The notes under the pieces: generated by a model
What the model saw: only the letters and a program-made list of their open reading frames with translations
The model's database searches: none
What the model was told of the DNA's origin: nothing
Made by a program: the position numbers and the translations under genes
Source of the DNA: PGYU01 sp964637845
GTDB taxonomy: Bacteria; Bacteroidota; Ignavibacteria; Kapaibacteriales; UBA2268
Direction of reading: 5' to 3'
NCBI GenBank assembly: GCA_964637845.1
Contig: CAZWXI010000022.1
Span: forward strand, 1 to 31,977
Length of the DNA: 31,977 nt
Shown: in pieces, positions 1 to 8,897 of the stretch
Numbering within the stretch: the first letter of the stretch is position 1
How the letters are laid out: every line of letters starts with the position of its first letter

Positions 1-255
1 CACCTATACACAATTTATCCACAACTGACGGAGGGCAAACCGCACCAAAAAAGCCGAAACAACAATACCATATATATAAACACAGGGCATTACTTACTCA
101 CTAATGTGCGAGGTGCCATATGAGGGTATGATAACACCTTTGGCACGGGGAGCTAAAGGGGTGGCGCAATCCCCAAGATGTGTTTTGTGTTAGGCTTTTT
201 GGTTCTTAATGTTTTTTAAATAACAGTTTTTATAAAAAATTTTCAGGAGTAAAAA
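1..255. other. Left-edge intergenic region
   Basis: No convincing reading frame is present. A short inverted repeat GTGCCA (113-118) / TGGCAC (141-146) and a small GGGG...CCCC hairpin near 158-175 are visible. These could be remnants of an interspersed palindrome but carry no diagnostic sequence. The ribosome binding site of the next gene, AGGAG at 245-249, lies at the right end. Confidence 0.4.
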
Positions 256-1542
256 ATGAAAAAGAATAGAGTTTGCTTATTTAGATACCTACGCAAGTGC
301 ATTCTACCGCTATTTTTGTTATTATTTTTTTTTGTATCTTCTTGTGATAATACAGAGTTAACTGTTGAGTTGGCAAATTCAACTTTAAACGACAGATACT
401 TAGTGCTATATTCTTCAACTAACCTGCATTTTGATGTTTGGGGTAATGGACAAGAAATAATAATTGGAAAGCAAAGTCTGAAAGATATTCGGTGCTTGGT
501 TGATGAGAAAGATTATTTGCGATTAATTGATGACTTTCAAATTACGAAATACGCAACTAATCCTGTACAGATAATTTTTTATGTTGTTAATGCAGGCTAT
601 GAGAAAATACATTTTTCAAAAGAGCATGTTATCGGAATTTCTATTTATGATTTAAAAGATTCTAAGTTGTATCATAGTTTTATAGAGACGATTCCAACAG
701 GGTTTGAAAATAACAGTTTTTACAATTGTGAAGTATCTGGAATTAATCATAACTTGACTGATTTCCTATTAGAAGTTGAGATGCATGATAAGATAAGTAA
801 CCAAGCAAATATTATAAGCTTTATTAAAAGTAATTTAGAACCGCTTATACTTAATGACCCAAAAGATGAAAGTTTTCTTAGAATGGCATTAAAAAGGAAA
901 ATTTTAATCAAAAGCAAAAGAATTATGGAGCATCAAAATCATCTTTTGGGTACGGCGCCGGGAAACGGAGGTGAACCAACAGGGTGTGGTGTCCGAGTGG
1001 GTTGCGAAAACGGGACTCCTGAACAAGTTTGTCGTTCCCAGTCACCAGTATCTGTCCCAAGCTGTTTCAATGAAAATAACTCTCCCGGTAAGTGTCAAGA
1101 TGCAGACAACTTTGATTTAATAATTGGGTCCGGCGACACAAGCTTAGCTGTAAGTGCACATAATTTTAATTTGCATTACAATTTTCGAGACAACTTTTTG
1201 ATAAAAACAATTTTCGGTAAATCGTATGATACATACTTTTATGCATTAGACCAATATGTTCAAGGACAGATATCAATTCAGCTTGCTTTGGAGACAGCCG
1301 ATTTTTTGATTGATTTTAATCAAATAATAGTCAAATTACTCAATCCAATGCAATATGGAGATAATATCCTCCTGACGCCCACCCAAAAAAATAAATTAAT
1401 TACACTACTAAATAATTATAAAGTATTAAATCCTGATATTTATTACCAAATGATGATAGACGACATTATAGACGATGTAAACTTCTATTGCAATCGTACA
1501 ATTTTACAGTTCTACAATGATATTTATTTAAATTTAGAATAA
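256..1542 (+). CDS. Putative lipoprotein with a Cys-rich central segment, unknown function
   Basis: The family is not recognised. The N-terminus is a basic stretch followed by a hydrophobic core and a lipobox ending VSSC, with the lipidated Cys at about residue 30 followed by Asp-Asn, so an envelope lipoprotein of 428 aa is predicted. The N-terminal half is rich in beta-type residues. Residues about 231-285 form a Gly/Pro/Cys-rich segment with five Cys (GCGVRVGC, then three more) quite unlike the flanking sequence, perhaps a disulfide- or metal-stabilised loop or a linker. The C-terminal 140 residues look helical. The start is supported by AGGAG seven bases upstream. It heads a run of three lipoprotein-like genes on the same strand and is separated from the second by a strong stem-loop. 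Confidence 0.75.
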   Translation: MKKNRVCLFRYLRKCILPLFLLLFFFVSSCDNTELTVELANSTLNDRYLVLYSSTNLHFDVWGNGQEIIIGKQSLKDIRCLVDEKDYLRLIDDFQITKYATNPVQIIFYVVNAGYEKIHFSKEHVIGISIYDLKDSKLYHSFIETIPTGFENNSFYNCEVSGINHNLTDFLLEVEMHDKISNQANIISFIKSNLEPLILNDPKDESFLRMALKRKILIKSKRIMEHQNHLLGTAPGNGGEPTGCGVRVGCENGTPEQVCRSQSPVSVPSCFNENNSPGKCQDADNFDLIIGSGDTSLAVSAHNFNLHYNFRDNFLIKTIFGKSYDTYFYALDQYVQGQISIQLALETADFLIDFNQIIVKLLNPMQYGDNILLTPTQKNKLITLLNNYKVLNPDIYYQMMIDDIIDDVNFYCNRTILQFYNDIYLNLE

Positions 1543-1545
1543 GTC

Positions 1546-1571
1546 CTTGGGGCATTTGAATATGCCCCAAG
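1546..1571 (+). terminator. Perfect stem-loop between two lipoprotein genes
   Basis: The arms CTTGGGGCAT and ATGCCCCAAG pair perfectly over 10 bp around a 6-base loop, starting four bases after the upstream stop codon. No T-tract follows, so this may be an intercistronic mRNA-stabilising or attenuating hairpin rather than a classical intrinsic terminator. Confidence 0.6.
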
Positions 1572-1595
1572 ATTACTAACAAAAGAGGTGTTATC

Positions 1596-2237
1596 ATGTT
1601 AAAGAAACCTTTTACTTATATATTTTTCATATTAGTGATAATATGTTATACATCATGTAAAGATGCTTCAAATCATTCAGATAGATCTAAACCAGTGCAA
1701 TTCATTGACACTTTTGAAATATGGATTGATTTTATCCCTGATAAGATTCAAATTACTACCGGACTAACACTATCAAATGATTCGCTTTCTGTGCTTAGAA
1801 GTGGTTTAAAAGATGATGAGTGGTACAAAATCTCGCGATATTTCGCACAATTTCTGGATGCTAAAAATGAGATATGGACTATAATATTATATGTTGACAA
1901 TGTTATAAAAGGAGGTGATACAATGAAATTTAATGATGTGTTAGGTTTTCAAGTTTATTTCATTAAACCCGGTAACATTTTATATCATAAGTTATTCTTA
2001 TCAAATAACGAAGATAAAGTTTATGAATATGAATCACTTACATGCGAGGTAAAAGGCATTGATTGCGAGTCCATAAGTTTTATAGAAAATAATCTTTTTG
2101 AATTTCATAAAACATCAAAATTCACCTATACGCAAATGTATTTTTACCATGAAAAAATTAAAAATTTTGTACCGAATCATGACAGTAAGCACGAAATAGT
2201 TTATAGGCTAAGGGACATTGAAGACGAGAGCAAATAA
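1596..2237 (+). CDS. Putative lipoprotein, unknown function
   Basis: This 213-aa protein is not recognised. It starts with MLKK, a hydrophobic core and a Cys at about residue 21 in the context YTSC followed by Lys-Asp, which fits a Bacteroidota-type lipoprotein signal. The mature part has no visible catalytic motif. It contains two stretches reminiscent of the upstream lipoprotein, such as a short SFIENNLFE-type segment after a Cys pair (TCEVKGIDCES; the upstream protein has NCEVSGIN followed by ISFIKSNLE), so the two proteins may be distant relatives. GAGG lies about nine bases upstream of the ATG. The 3' end overlaps the next gene by 20 bases, which suggests translational coupling. Confidence 0.72.
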   Translation: MLKKPFTYIFFILVIICYTSCKDASNHSDRSKPVQFIDTFEIWIDFIPDKIQITTGLTLSNDSLSVLRSGLKDDEWYKISRYFAQFLDAKNEIWTIILYVDNVIKGGDTMKFNDVLGFQVYFIKPGNILYHKLFLSNNEDKVYEYESLTCEVKGIDCESISFIENNLFEFHKTSKFTYTQMYFYHEKIKNFVPNHDSKHEIVYRLRDIEDESK

Positions 2238-2913
2238 AATATACACTATTATCATCATAGCCTTCTTGCTTGTCTTGCTAAATTTTTGCGCTAAACAGAA
2301 ATCAGAGAAAAACGATAAATTCTATTTTACCAAAGATGTCATAATTGGGGATACCGTATTATTTTCAATTAATTACATAAACAATACTTCAAGTATTTTA
2401 AATATTAAAGAAGTTCGTTTCGATTGCAGTTGTATGTCTGGTAGTATTGATAACAAAATTATCAACCCAAACCAAACTTCCATACTGTCATTTTTACTCC
2501 ATATATCAAATTACGATTCAGTTGCTTATAAAACCATAAAATTAATTCACACAGATGAAACAGAAGAAATAATTAAAATATTCGTATCACTTAAACATAG
2601 AATAATCATTAAACCCTATAATAAAATAATTTTTATGAATAACTCTAAGGTTGCTCAAACGACTAAACACTTCTTTACAATTACTAATAATATCGACAAT
2701 ACCATCTTAATTGATAGTCTGTCTATTTCAAATAATTCCTTAAAAATTGATAATAGTCCTTTGAAATATATTAAAATAAAACAAGGTCAAGAAAAATTCT
2801 TTCACCTTTCTTTAACACCTACTCATGAAGGATTAAATGAGGGTTTAATTAAGATATATTTTCCGCATCGTTCGACACCTATAACTTTGTTTGTATATTC
2901 AATTGTATCATAA
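2218..2913 (+). CDS. DUF1573-like lipoprotein
   Basis: This 231-aa protein has an N-terminal hydrophobic segment and a Cys at about residue 24 in the context LNFC, a weak lipobox. Residues about 35-115 resemble the DUF1573 immunoglobulin-like fold of Bacteroidota: a GDTVLFSINYINN strand, then IKEVRFDCSC with the typical Cys-x-Cys after the third strand, then NPNQTSILSF. A second similar beta-sandwich fills residues 130-231. The start is TTG, overlapping the previous gene by 20 bases; no in-frame ATG exists before the signal segment. The DUF1573 assignment is by motif resemblance only. The function of the family is not established. Confidence 0.68.
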   Translation: MKTRANKIYTIIIIAFLLVLLNFCAKQKSEKNDKFYFTKDVIIGDTVLFSINYINNTSSILNIKEVRFDCSCMSGSIDNKIINPNQTSILSFLLHISNYDSVAYKTIKLIHTDETEEIIKIFVSLKHRIIIKPYNKIIFMNNSKVAQTTKHFFTITNNIDNTILIDSLSISNNSLKIDNSPLKYIKIKQGQEKFFHLSLTPTHEGLNEGLIKIYFPHRSTPITLFVYSIVS

Positions 2914-2922
2914 AATTAATCC

Positions 2923-2945
2923 TTCCCCCTTTGCCAAAGGGGGAA
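2923..2945. repeat. 23-bp GC-rich palindrome
   Basis: The arms TTCCCCCTTTG (2923-2933) and CAAAGGGGGAA (2935-2945) are perfect inverted repeats around one base. It is of the same general CCCC...GGGG style as the palindromes inside the restriction gene at 20.1-21.1 kb. Its right arm overlaps the first codons of the relic T9SS domain that follows. It could also act as a terminator for the gene ending at 2913. Confidence 0.7.
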
Positions 2946-3029
2946 ACAAAAATTGATGTGTCGCAGTTGCCTGTGGGCGTGTATTTTGTGCGGGTTGGCA
3001 ATCGGGTAGAGAAGTTTGTGAAGTGCTAA
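2943..3029 (+). pseudogene. Relic 3' end of a T9SS C-terminal sorting domain
   Basis: In one frame the DNA reads ID-VSQLPVGVYFVRVG-NRVEKFVKC and then stops (TAA at 3027-3029). The pattern of a short polar lead, L-P-x-G-x-Y-F-V-R-V, then a Lys-Phe-Val-Lys ending is the hallmark of the last strands of type A T9SS sorting domains. Nothing upstream continues the frame: coding similarity starts right at the palindrome at 2923-2945. This looks like the tail of a large secreted protein whose body has been lost. Confidence 0.7.
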
Positions 3030-3106
3030 GGTATTGCATTAGGTATTCCAATAGTTTAACGCTATCTGATTTATCACGATAATTATGCGAAAGATTGCCT
3101 GAAATA

Positions 3107-3142
3107 TTTGTCATACTATTCGTTCGCTTTTGATTATATTTG
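3107..3142 (+). promoter_or_regulatory. Bacteroidota-type promoter for the truncated SGNH-like gene
   Basis: TATATTTG (3135-3142) fits the TAnnTTTG -7 element, with TTTG at 3107-3110 as a -33 element 24 bases upstream, slightly longer than usual. GGGAG at about 3156-3160 is spaced eight bases from the ATG at 3169. Confidence 0.45.
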
Positions 3143-3168
3143 AAAAAAATATATCGGGAGTATAGACT

Positions 3169-3627
3169 ATGAGTGCATTTAAAGCTTACTTATTGAACAA
3201 GATGCTCAGGCACCCCTTAGAGTTTAATGAAAAGAACTTCGAACGGCTCTTATCGCTAAATCTGAACTTTGAAGATTTGCGAATATGCCTAAAACGTATC
3301 TTCGATTTGAACGAAGAACAACTTCGGACCCAATCAAAATCTGATACGGCAATTTTAGGCAGATTGAACCGAATGAGCAACAAAGCAAGAAAAAAGCAAT
3401 TTGCTCGCAAAATAAAAAAGCGTGCTACCGAGAATGACCTTATTATATACGCAGAAGGCAATTCGTGGTTCCAATTTCCGTATTTTATCACCGATGTAAT
3501 AGATTGGCTCAATAAAGAACCAAACTATCACATTTATTGCGAATCGTCGGCGGGCGATTGGTTTATGAATTTTTATAGTCGCGTTTTCATTTCGATATAC
3601 GTCGTACGAGGACGCACTGGGCCATAA
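3169..3627 (+). pseudogene. Truncated SGNH/GDSL-hydrolase-like protein
   Basis: The 5' part is a credible gene with promoter, SD and ATG. Residues 1-80 are basic and helical. Residues about 90-135 contain IIYAEGNSWFQFP, resembling SGNH block I (G-x-S, with Ser as candidate nucleophile), then a predicted helix and SSAGDWFMN, similar to proteins that continue into an SGGGND-type block. That continuation is missing. From about residue 135 (base about 3573) the frame merely reads the antisense of the last codons of the convergent TonB receptor gene and ends at 3627. Either a rearrangement or an assembly misjoin has cut it. The family assignment rests on the short motif and is tentative. Confidence 0.6.
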
Positions 3628-5982
3628 ATATAATAAGGGTCGCGGGTTACGCCTCTATCCTTATCCTTTTGAAAATTATTGAGAATATTATGCACACCAA
3701 ACCCTATTTCAATAAACGGAAAAGAACTCAACATATATGACACTTTTCCGTTCAACTCAACAAACGATGGCGTTTCTCGAAGACGATTCTCGGCGTTCTT
3801 GGTACCGTCGGGAAGTATTCCCCCCGCAAAGTGAGGTACGTACATAGAGCCCGACAACACCACCGACGCATCTATCGTCCATGATTTCCCGATATATTTC
3901 GTAGCAGATACGAACCCGTATAAGTTTGGACTTTTCATCAACCTATCTGTTGCCATCACTACATCGTCGTCCTCAAACCAAATATAAGCCTTTTCAAATT
4001 TACTGTTCTGCATTGTAAAAGCGGCGGAAAAACTGTAATCATTGAGCATACTTGTCTGCAACTCAAGAGTTAAACCTTGTATTGTCATTGAGTTACCGTT
4101 ACGACGCTCAAGTAAAATATAGCCATCTTCGGTCATACCGACATATTCCAATACAAAAACATTTTCCAAAGAAGTATGGAAGGCATCTGCCGACAAAGCA
4201 AAAGGAATACTTCCTATGGAAAAGGAATAATCAGCCGAGAAATTCAAATTTCGCGAATATTCGGTCTTGAGATTATCAGCCATACGAATAACTTGCAACT
4301 CGCCGGCAAGTAAATTGATATGCAAATCTTCGTTGAAAGCCTGGGGTGCTCTAAAACCCGTTGATATGCTACCGCGTAAAGTCATATTATTCAACAGCTT
4401 ATACATCACACTCGCGCGCGGACTAAAAACCAAATTATCTAAAAAATTATGCTTGTCTATTCTGGTGCCGACTACTAGGTTCATGTCATCGGTCATCTTT
4501 ACGTCATCTTGAATATAGAACCCGTGCTCTCGCGTAGTTTGGTCTAAAAATAAATTATAGCCTGTAAGCTTATCGTTCTAGGTTCATGTCATCGGTCATC
4601 TTTACGTCATCTTGAATATAGAACCCGTGCTCTCGCGTAGTTTGGTCTAAAAATAAATTATAGCCTGTAAGCTTATCGTTCATGCGGTCATATTTGAATT
4701 CGTAGCCCATCGTTAGAATATGCTCCGCTCCGAGTAAATACGGAATTATTTGAGACAGTTGAACACCCGAAATTGCCGTAGAGTTAGAGGTCGTGCCGTA
4801 TCCGTTCGGGTCTTGTTCCGCACCGTAGTAATTATCTCGCTCAGTATTCTGAAACGACGAATATATCGAAAACTTGGAATAATCACCTAAGAAACTTTCA
4901 TAACTCATCTGTCCAGAATTAGTTATGTGATTGACGGCTTCGGTAATATCGGATAAGTGAAAAGGAAGCTCGAATTTATTCCCGCCCCGACGTTTATCGG
5001 AAACTATATGATATTGCAGTCCGAACCTGCTTCTGAAATTCGGCTTATAGAAAGCCCTTGCTCCGAAAGTAGTAACTTTAAGCTCCGGAATATCGCTAAT
5101 ACCATCGCCCGTGGCATCCCATGATTCACGAGTACGATTCATCGCAAACAAATACACCCCCATATCCTGCCTTTCGTTGATGACAGAGGTATTCAGATTA
5201 ATCGTGTTGTCGGATTTTTCATTATTTGTAAAAGATTGATTGACCCCAGCTTCGAACGAATTCAGATACGGGTCACGCGTGATTACATTTATTACACCCG
5301 CAATTGCACTGCCACCATAAAGAGCCGAACCGCCACCGCGTACTATCTCAATACGGTCAATCATATTTGCCGGAATTTGCTCAAGCCCATAGACTGCATT
5401 TAGAGACGAGAAAACAGGACGGCTGTCTATCAATATTTGCGAATATTGCCCGCCTAAGCCGTTCATTTTTACTTCACTGGTGCCGCAATTTTGGCAATTC
5501 GCTTCAATTCTCAACCCAGGCTGAAAACTTAGCCCATCACGCAAGCTGACAGATGCAGAGGATTCGAACATCTTGCTCGAAAGAACCGATACCTTTACCG
5601 GTACATCCTCATAAATTTTTTCCGAACGCGTTGCCGTGACTACTAAATCGGGTATTGTCAAATTAGTTTCGACCATGCTGACCGAAATCTCCATTTCTTC
5701 GTCACCGTCAGTATGCACAAGCTCAAAAGGAAACTCAAAAGGCTCATAACCGACTGCGGTGACAATCAGCTTGAAAGTTCCGTCGGGAACTCCGCGTATT
5801 ACAAATTCACCTTTGCGATTAGCAATAGTACCCAAAGTTGTATTAGCAATTCGGACAGTAGCTCCCGGGATAACCTGCCCGTTGCCATTTTTATTCCTTA
5901 CAATCCCACGGATTGTATGATTATGCGAAAATGCTTCGCTTGCAATAAAAATAAATAATAATAAATATATGAAATATTTCAT
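3573..5982 (-). pseudogene. TonB-dependent outer-membrane receptor, frameshifted by a 103-bp duplication
   Basis: Two open frames (5982 to 4570 and 4496 to 3573) are one receptor. Removing one copy of the duplicated 103 bp gives 2307 bases, exactly 768 codons plus stop. Order: signal peptide (about 1-20), CarboxypepD-regulatory-like domain (23-105), TonB-box-like DLVVTATRS, plug domain (about 115-240), and beta-barrel ending in a short TRL tail. The plug carries a Cys pair, ANCQNCG (C163 and C166), followed by KMNGLGGQYSQILIDSRP, characteristic of a Bacteroidota receptor subgroup. The substrate is unknown; the Cys pair and the His-rich gene 44 bases upstream suggest a metal (inference). The SD is GAGG. 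Whether the duplication is real or an assembly artefact decides whether this is a pseudogene. Confidence 0.82.
4475..4681. repeat. Perfect 103-bp tandem duplication inside the TonB receptor gene
   Basis: The segment 4475-4578 recurs at 4578-4681 without a mismatch (offset 103, sharing one base). Both flanks mismatch immediately. As 103 is not a multiple of 3, it shifts the reading frame. The length and perfection fit either recent slippage or an unmerged contig overlap. Confidence 0.95.
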
Positions 5983-6026
5983 TTTAATCCTCTATGAATA
6001 AAAAAGTTAACTAATTGTAAATTAAA

Positions 6027-6404
6027 TTAATTAACGCTTACGGGAGGACCTCTGAGGGAATAATTGAAGAAAATTCTTGATGATGCGGCTTCGGAATAAA
6101 CAGCACAAAATACATTTTGTATTACCCCGGGAAAGAGAACTGCAATCACTGCCAAAACAAGCACGGAACTGAGCAAATTCGTCAAAAGTTGCAAGAACGT
6201 CAATTCATAATCACTATGTGAATGGCTTTTGTACGGCAAAGGACTCGATGAATCAGAATGCGGATGAGCATGCCAGAGAATATAACCCGACTCGGTCACG
6301 TGATAGTGACCGTTTACGACCGAGTTAAAAGCAACAAGCACCACAGCTACCGAAACAACTGCCGTCGTATAGTTCTTAATATGTTCCCAAAATTTCTTCA
6401 TCAT
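6027..6404 (-). CDS. His-rich small membrane protein, probable metal-related partner of the TonB receptor
   Basis: This 125-aa protein has a first membrane segment at about residues 14-31, then a periplasmic-type loop dense in histidine (GHYH, WHAHPH, KSHSHSD; seven His between residues 33 and 63), a second membrane segment at about 70-96 and a C-terminus ending LRGPPVSVN. The loop looks like a metal-binding site. Small proteins of this layout with a terminal RGPP-type ending occur in Bacteroidota, but I cannot name a family with certainty. It lies 44 bases upstream of the TonB receptor gene on the same strand and is probably cotranscribed, so a role in sensing or handling the receptor's metal substrate is inferred. 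The start may be either of two adjacent ATGs. Confidence 0.7.
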   Translation of the reverse strand: MMKKFWEHIKNYTTAVVSVAVVLVAFNSVVNGHYHVTESGYILWHAHPHSDSSSPLPYKSHSHSDYELTFLQLLTNLLSSVLVLAVIAVLFPGVIQNVFCAVYSEAASSRIFFNYSLRGPPVSVN

Positions 6405-6676
6405 CTATTCAATATATTATAGTAACGTTTTGCTTGTATGGATATTTTGATGGAGGCGGCTCGCAATTGTCGCACTGCACGGATTTACGTACCACTGACA
6501 GCTTTAGGCTCGACCTTTGCTACATAATGCGGTTATAACGATGCGACTGTAATGATTGATTGAACCGAAGTAGTATTTAGTTAACAGAACAATTAGCAAG
6601 TGAACTAAAATATTTTTACATTAAAAAATTTTTATGTATCTTTGAAGTTTATGATTGAAATAATTTTGTAAGTGTT
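6405..6676. promoter_or_regulatory. Divergent promoter region with a TAnnTTTG element
   Basis: This 272-bp region lies between two divergent genes for TonB systems. On the plus strand TATCTTTG (6637-6644) fits the Bacteroidota -7 element, giving a start site near 6650 for the BtuB-like gene. No clear -33 partner is visible, and no cobalamin riboswitch B12 box was recognised although the downstream product is BtuB-like. Confidence 0.4.
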
Positions 6677-8593
6677 ATGAAAATATTTTTACTGTTGAGC
6701 ATATTCTTATTTTTAAATTTTCTTGGAATGAGAGCAGAATTAGATTCTGTCCGTACTGATGAAATCGTAGTTACTGCCAATCGAGTACCTTCCTTATACT
6801 CAGAAAACGCTCGAATCATCCATATTATAAGCAGGACAGAAATTGAATCAGCACCAGTACAAAGTTTGTCTGAATTGCTGGAATATAGCTCGTCGGTCGA
6901 TGTCAGGCAACGGGGAGTGCTTGGAGTCCAAGCCGATATCGGAATACGAGGCGGGACGTATGACCAAGCATTGATACTGCTCAATGGAATACCGGTAAAT
7001 GACCCTCAGACCGGGCATCATAACATGAATTTACCGATAGATATTTACGACATCGAAAGAATTGAAATTCTGGAAGGCCCCGGGGCACGCGTACTTGGAG
7101 TAAATGCTTTTACGGGCGCTATTAATATTATAACATCTAATAACGAAACCAATAATTTCCGCATTAATTTAAACGGTGGCGAATTTGCTTTTTATCGTAT
7201 TTTTTCATCAGTAACGTTCAATCTTAGTAAATTAAAAAGCTATTTTTCAATTTCAAAATCTTCATCAGACGGTTACATTGATAATACTGATTTTGATAAT
7301 ACGAGCCTTTATTCTCAGCAAAGTCTGAAGACAAAAATAGCCGATTTTAATCTTCAAATTGGTTACAACAACAAAGAATTTGGAGCAAACAGCTTTTATA
7401 CTGCGGCTTTTCCAAATCAATTCGAAGCAGTGAGTGGGCTTTTTGCCGCTTTATCATTCAGTAGTGGTCACGATATTAATTTCGCTGGAAATATTTATAC
7501 TCGCCAACACACTGATAGATTTGAGCTATTCAGAGATAATCCAGCAGAATGGTATTCTGGGCACAATTATCATAAAACAAATATTTACGGCGCTTTGCTC
7601 AAGCTGAACATTAAGTGGGGCGCCGGAATTACAAGCATTGGTACAGACATAAAAGAAGAACACATATTAAGTAACGTATTGGGAGATTTATTAGAAAAAC
7701 CAATTGAAGTAAGTGGAGAGAAAGACAAATTTTACACACGCGGAGCAAATAGAAAGAACATTGGCTTCTTTGTTGACCATACTTTGAGTTATAACCAATT
7801 TACAGCATCGGCAGGTGCCTTTTTAAATTGGAACTCAGACTGGAATTGGAATACTTACTTTGGAATTGATTTGAATTATAAAATCAATTCAAATATCTCT
7901 TTATTCGGCAATATTAACCAATCAACTCGATTGCCTAACTTTACAGACTTATATTACGAAGGACCTACAAATAGAGGGAACCCCTTACTTATACCCGAGA
8001 ACGCCAATACTTATGAAATTGGCACAAAGTATTTTAATAATTACATGCGATTGAGTGCTTCAGTTTTTACCAGACTGGGAAAAAATCTTATCGACTGGAC
8101 CCGGCTTTCGGATACATTGTTATGGCAGACAATGAACGTATCCGAGGTAAATACTACTGGATTATCTTTCTCAAGTAATATTTATCCACATCAAATCAAC
8201 GAGTTCCCTAAATTTTGGACGAGTTTCAACATAAGCTACCATTATCTATTTTCAGAAAAATCCAGCGGTCCATATTTATCATTTTACAACCTTGACCATC
8301 TGAAGCACAAATTTGTGATTAGTTCGCAATTCAATCTTATCGAAAATTTATATATAGATATAAGATTGAATTACCAAAGTAGAATTGGAACATTCTATAA
8401 CTACAAGCAGGAACAAGAAACACCTTACGAAGACATTACTTTACTGGATTTGAAAATGTATTATAATTGGGATAAAATTAAAATTTTTGCAGAAGCCTCA
8501 AATATAATGAATAAAATTTATATGGATTTGGGTAATGTTTATCTGCCGGGTCGCTGGTTGAAACTTGGCGCCGAATTCAGAACAGGTTTTTAG
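6677..8593 (+). CDS. TonB-dependent receptor, BtuB-like
   Basis: This 638-aa outer-membrane receptor has a signal peptide (about 1-20), TonB-box-like DEIVVTANR (28-36), a plug domain (about 40-155) with GIRGGTYDQALILLNGIPVND and RVLGVNAFTGAINII, and a 22-strand-type barrel ending in an aromatic residue (FRTGF). There is no CarboxypepD-like N-terminal extension. The short plug plus the layout matches BtuB/CirA-like receptors, which import cobalamin or iron complexes. The substrate cannot be fixed from sequence, and no B12 riboswitch or btuF/CD genes are adjacent. The start is chosen at the ATG preceding the signal peptide, about 33 bases after the -7 element. It appears monocistronic. Confidence 0.85.
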   Translation: MKIFLLLSIFLFLNFLGMRAELDSVRTDEIVVTANRVPSLYSENARIIHIISRTEIESAPVQSLSELLEYSSSVDVRQRGVLGVQADIGIRGGTYDQALILLNGIPVNDPQTGHHNMNLPIDIYDIERIEILEGPGARVLGVNAFTGAINIITSNNETNNFRINLNGGEFAFYRIFSSVTFNLSKLKSYFSISKSSSDGYIDNTDFDNTSLYSQQSLKTKIADFNLQIGYNNKEFGANSFYTAAFPNQFEAVSGLFAALSFSSGHDINFAGNIYTRQHTDRFELFRDNPAEWYSGHNYHKTNIYGALLKLNIKWGAGITSIGTDIKEEHILSNVLGDLLEKPIEVSGEKDKFYTRGANRKNIGFFVDHTLSYNQFTASAGAFLNWNSDWNWNTYFGIDLNYKINSNISLFGNINQSTRLPNFTDLYYEGPTNRGNPLLIPENANTYEIGTKYFNNYMRLSASVFTRLGKNLIDWTRLSDTLLWQTMNVSEVNTTGLSFSSNIYPHQINEFPKFWTSFNISYHYLFSEKSSGPYLSFYNLDHLKHKFVISSQFNLIENLYIDIRLNYQSRIGTFYNYKQEQETPYEDITLLDLKMYYNWDKIKIFAEASNIMNKIYMDLGNVYLPGRWLKLGAEFRTGF

Positions 8594-8690
8594 CTTAAAT
8601 CTTCGATTATGAATCAAAATTCACCTGAATCAATATATATGATTATTTTGGGGAATGCGTCGCACCACAGCCACTTGTCGGTTTTATTGT

Positions 8691-8897
8691 TTAGTTATAA
8701 ATTCTATTTGCTAAATTGTGTGCAATAGTTTTGTAAATAGTTTCTGTTTTTGTTGAATAATATTCGTGCAGTAATTTGAGCGTTTTTTTCTGTGGGAATA
8801 AGGTCAAAATTATTTGCTGAAAGATTTCGTCGTTTGAAAATAACTTCCTAAAAACTGCCGGTGACAAATCTTTTATTTCTTCAAAAGTGATTATGAA
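8691..8897 (-). other. Open frame that looks like a frameshifted C-terminus of the restriction nuclease
   Basis: On the minus strand an open frame without ATG runs from about 8897 to a TAA at 8691-8693. From the point where the upstream gene stops it reads EEIKDLSPAVFRKLFSND, then about 45 residues rich in Lys, Leu and Tyr, with good coding character. Removing one T from the TTTT run just before the upstream stop (8883-8886) would join the two frames as IHNHF-EEIKDL, extending the protein by about 63 residues. The alternative is a separate small gene with a non-ATG start. Confidence 0.45.

Noticed and set aside
3186..3512. Minus-strand frame opposite the SGNH-like gene
   Set aside because: Shadow of the plus-strand gene, which has its own promoter, SD and family-like motif.
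6405..6676. Cobalamin riboswitch before the BtuB-like receptor
   Set aside because: No B12-box sequence or convincing multi-stem architecture could be recognised.
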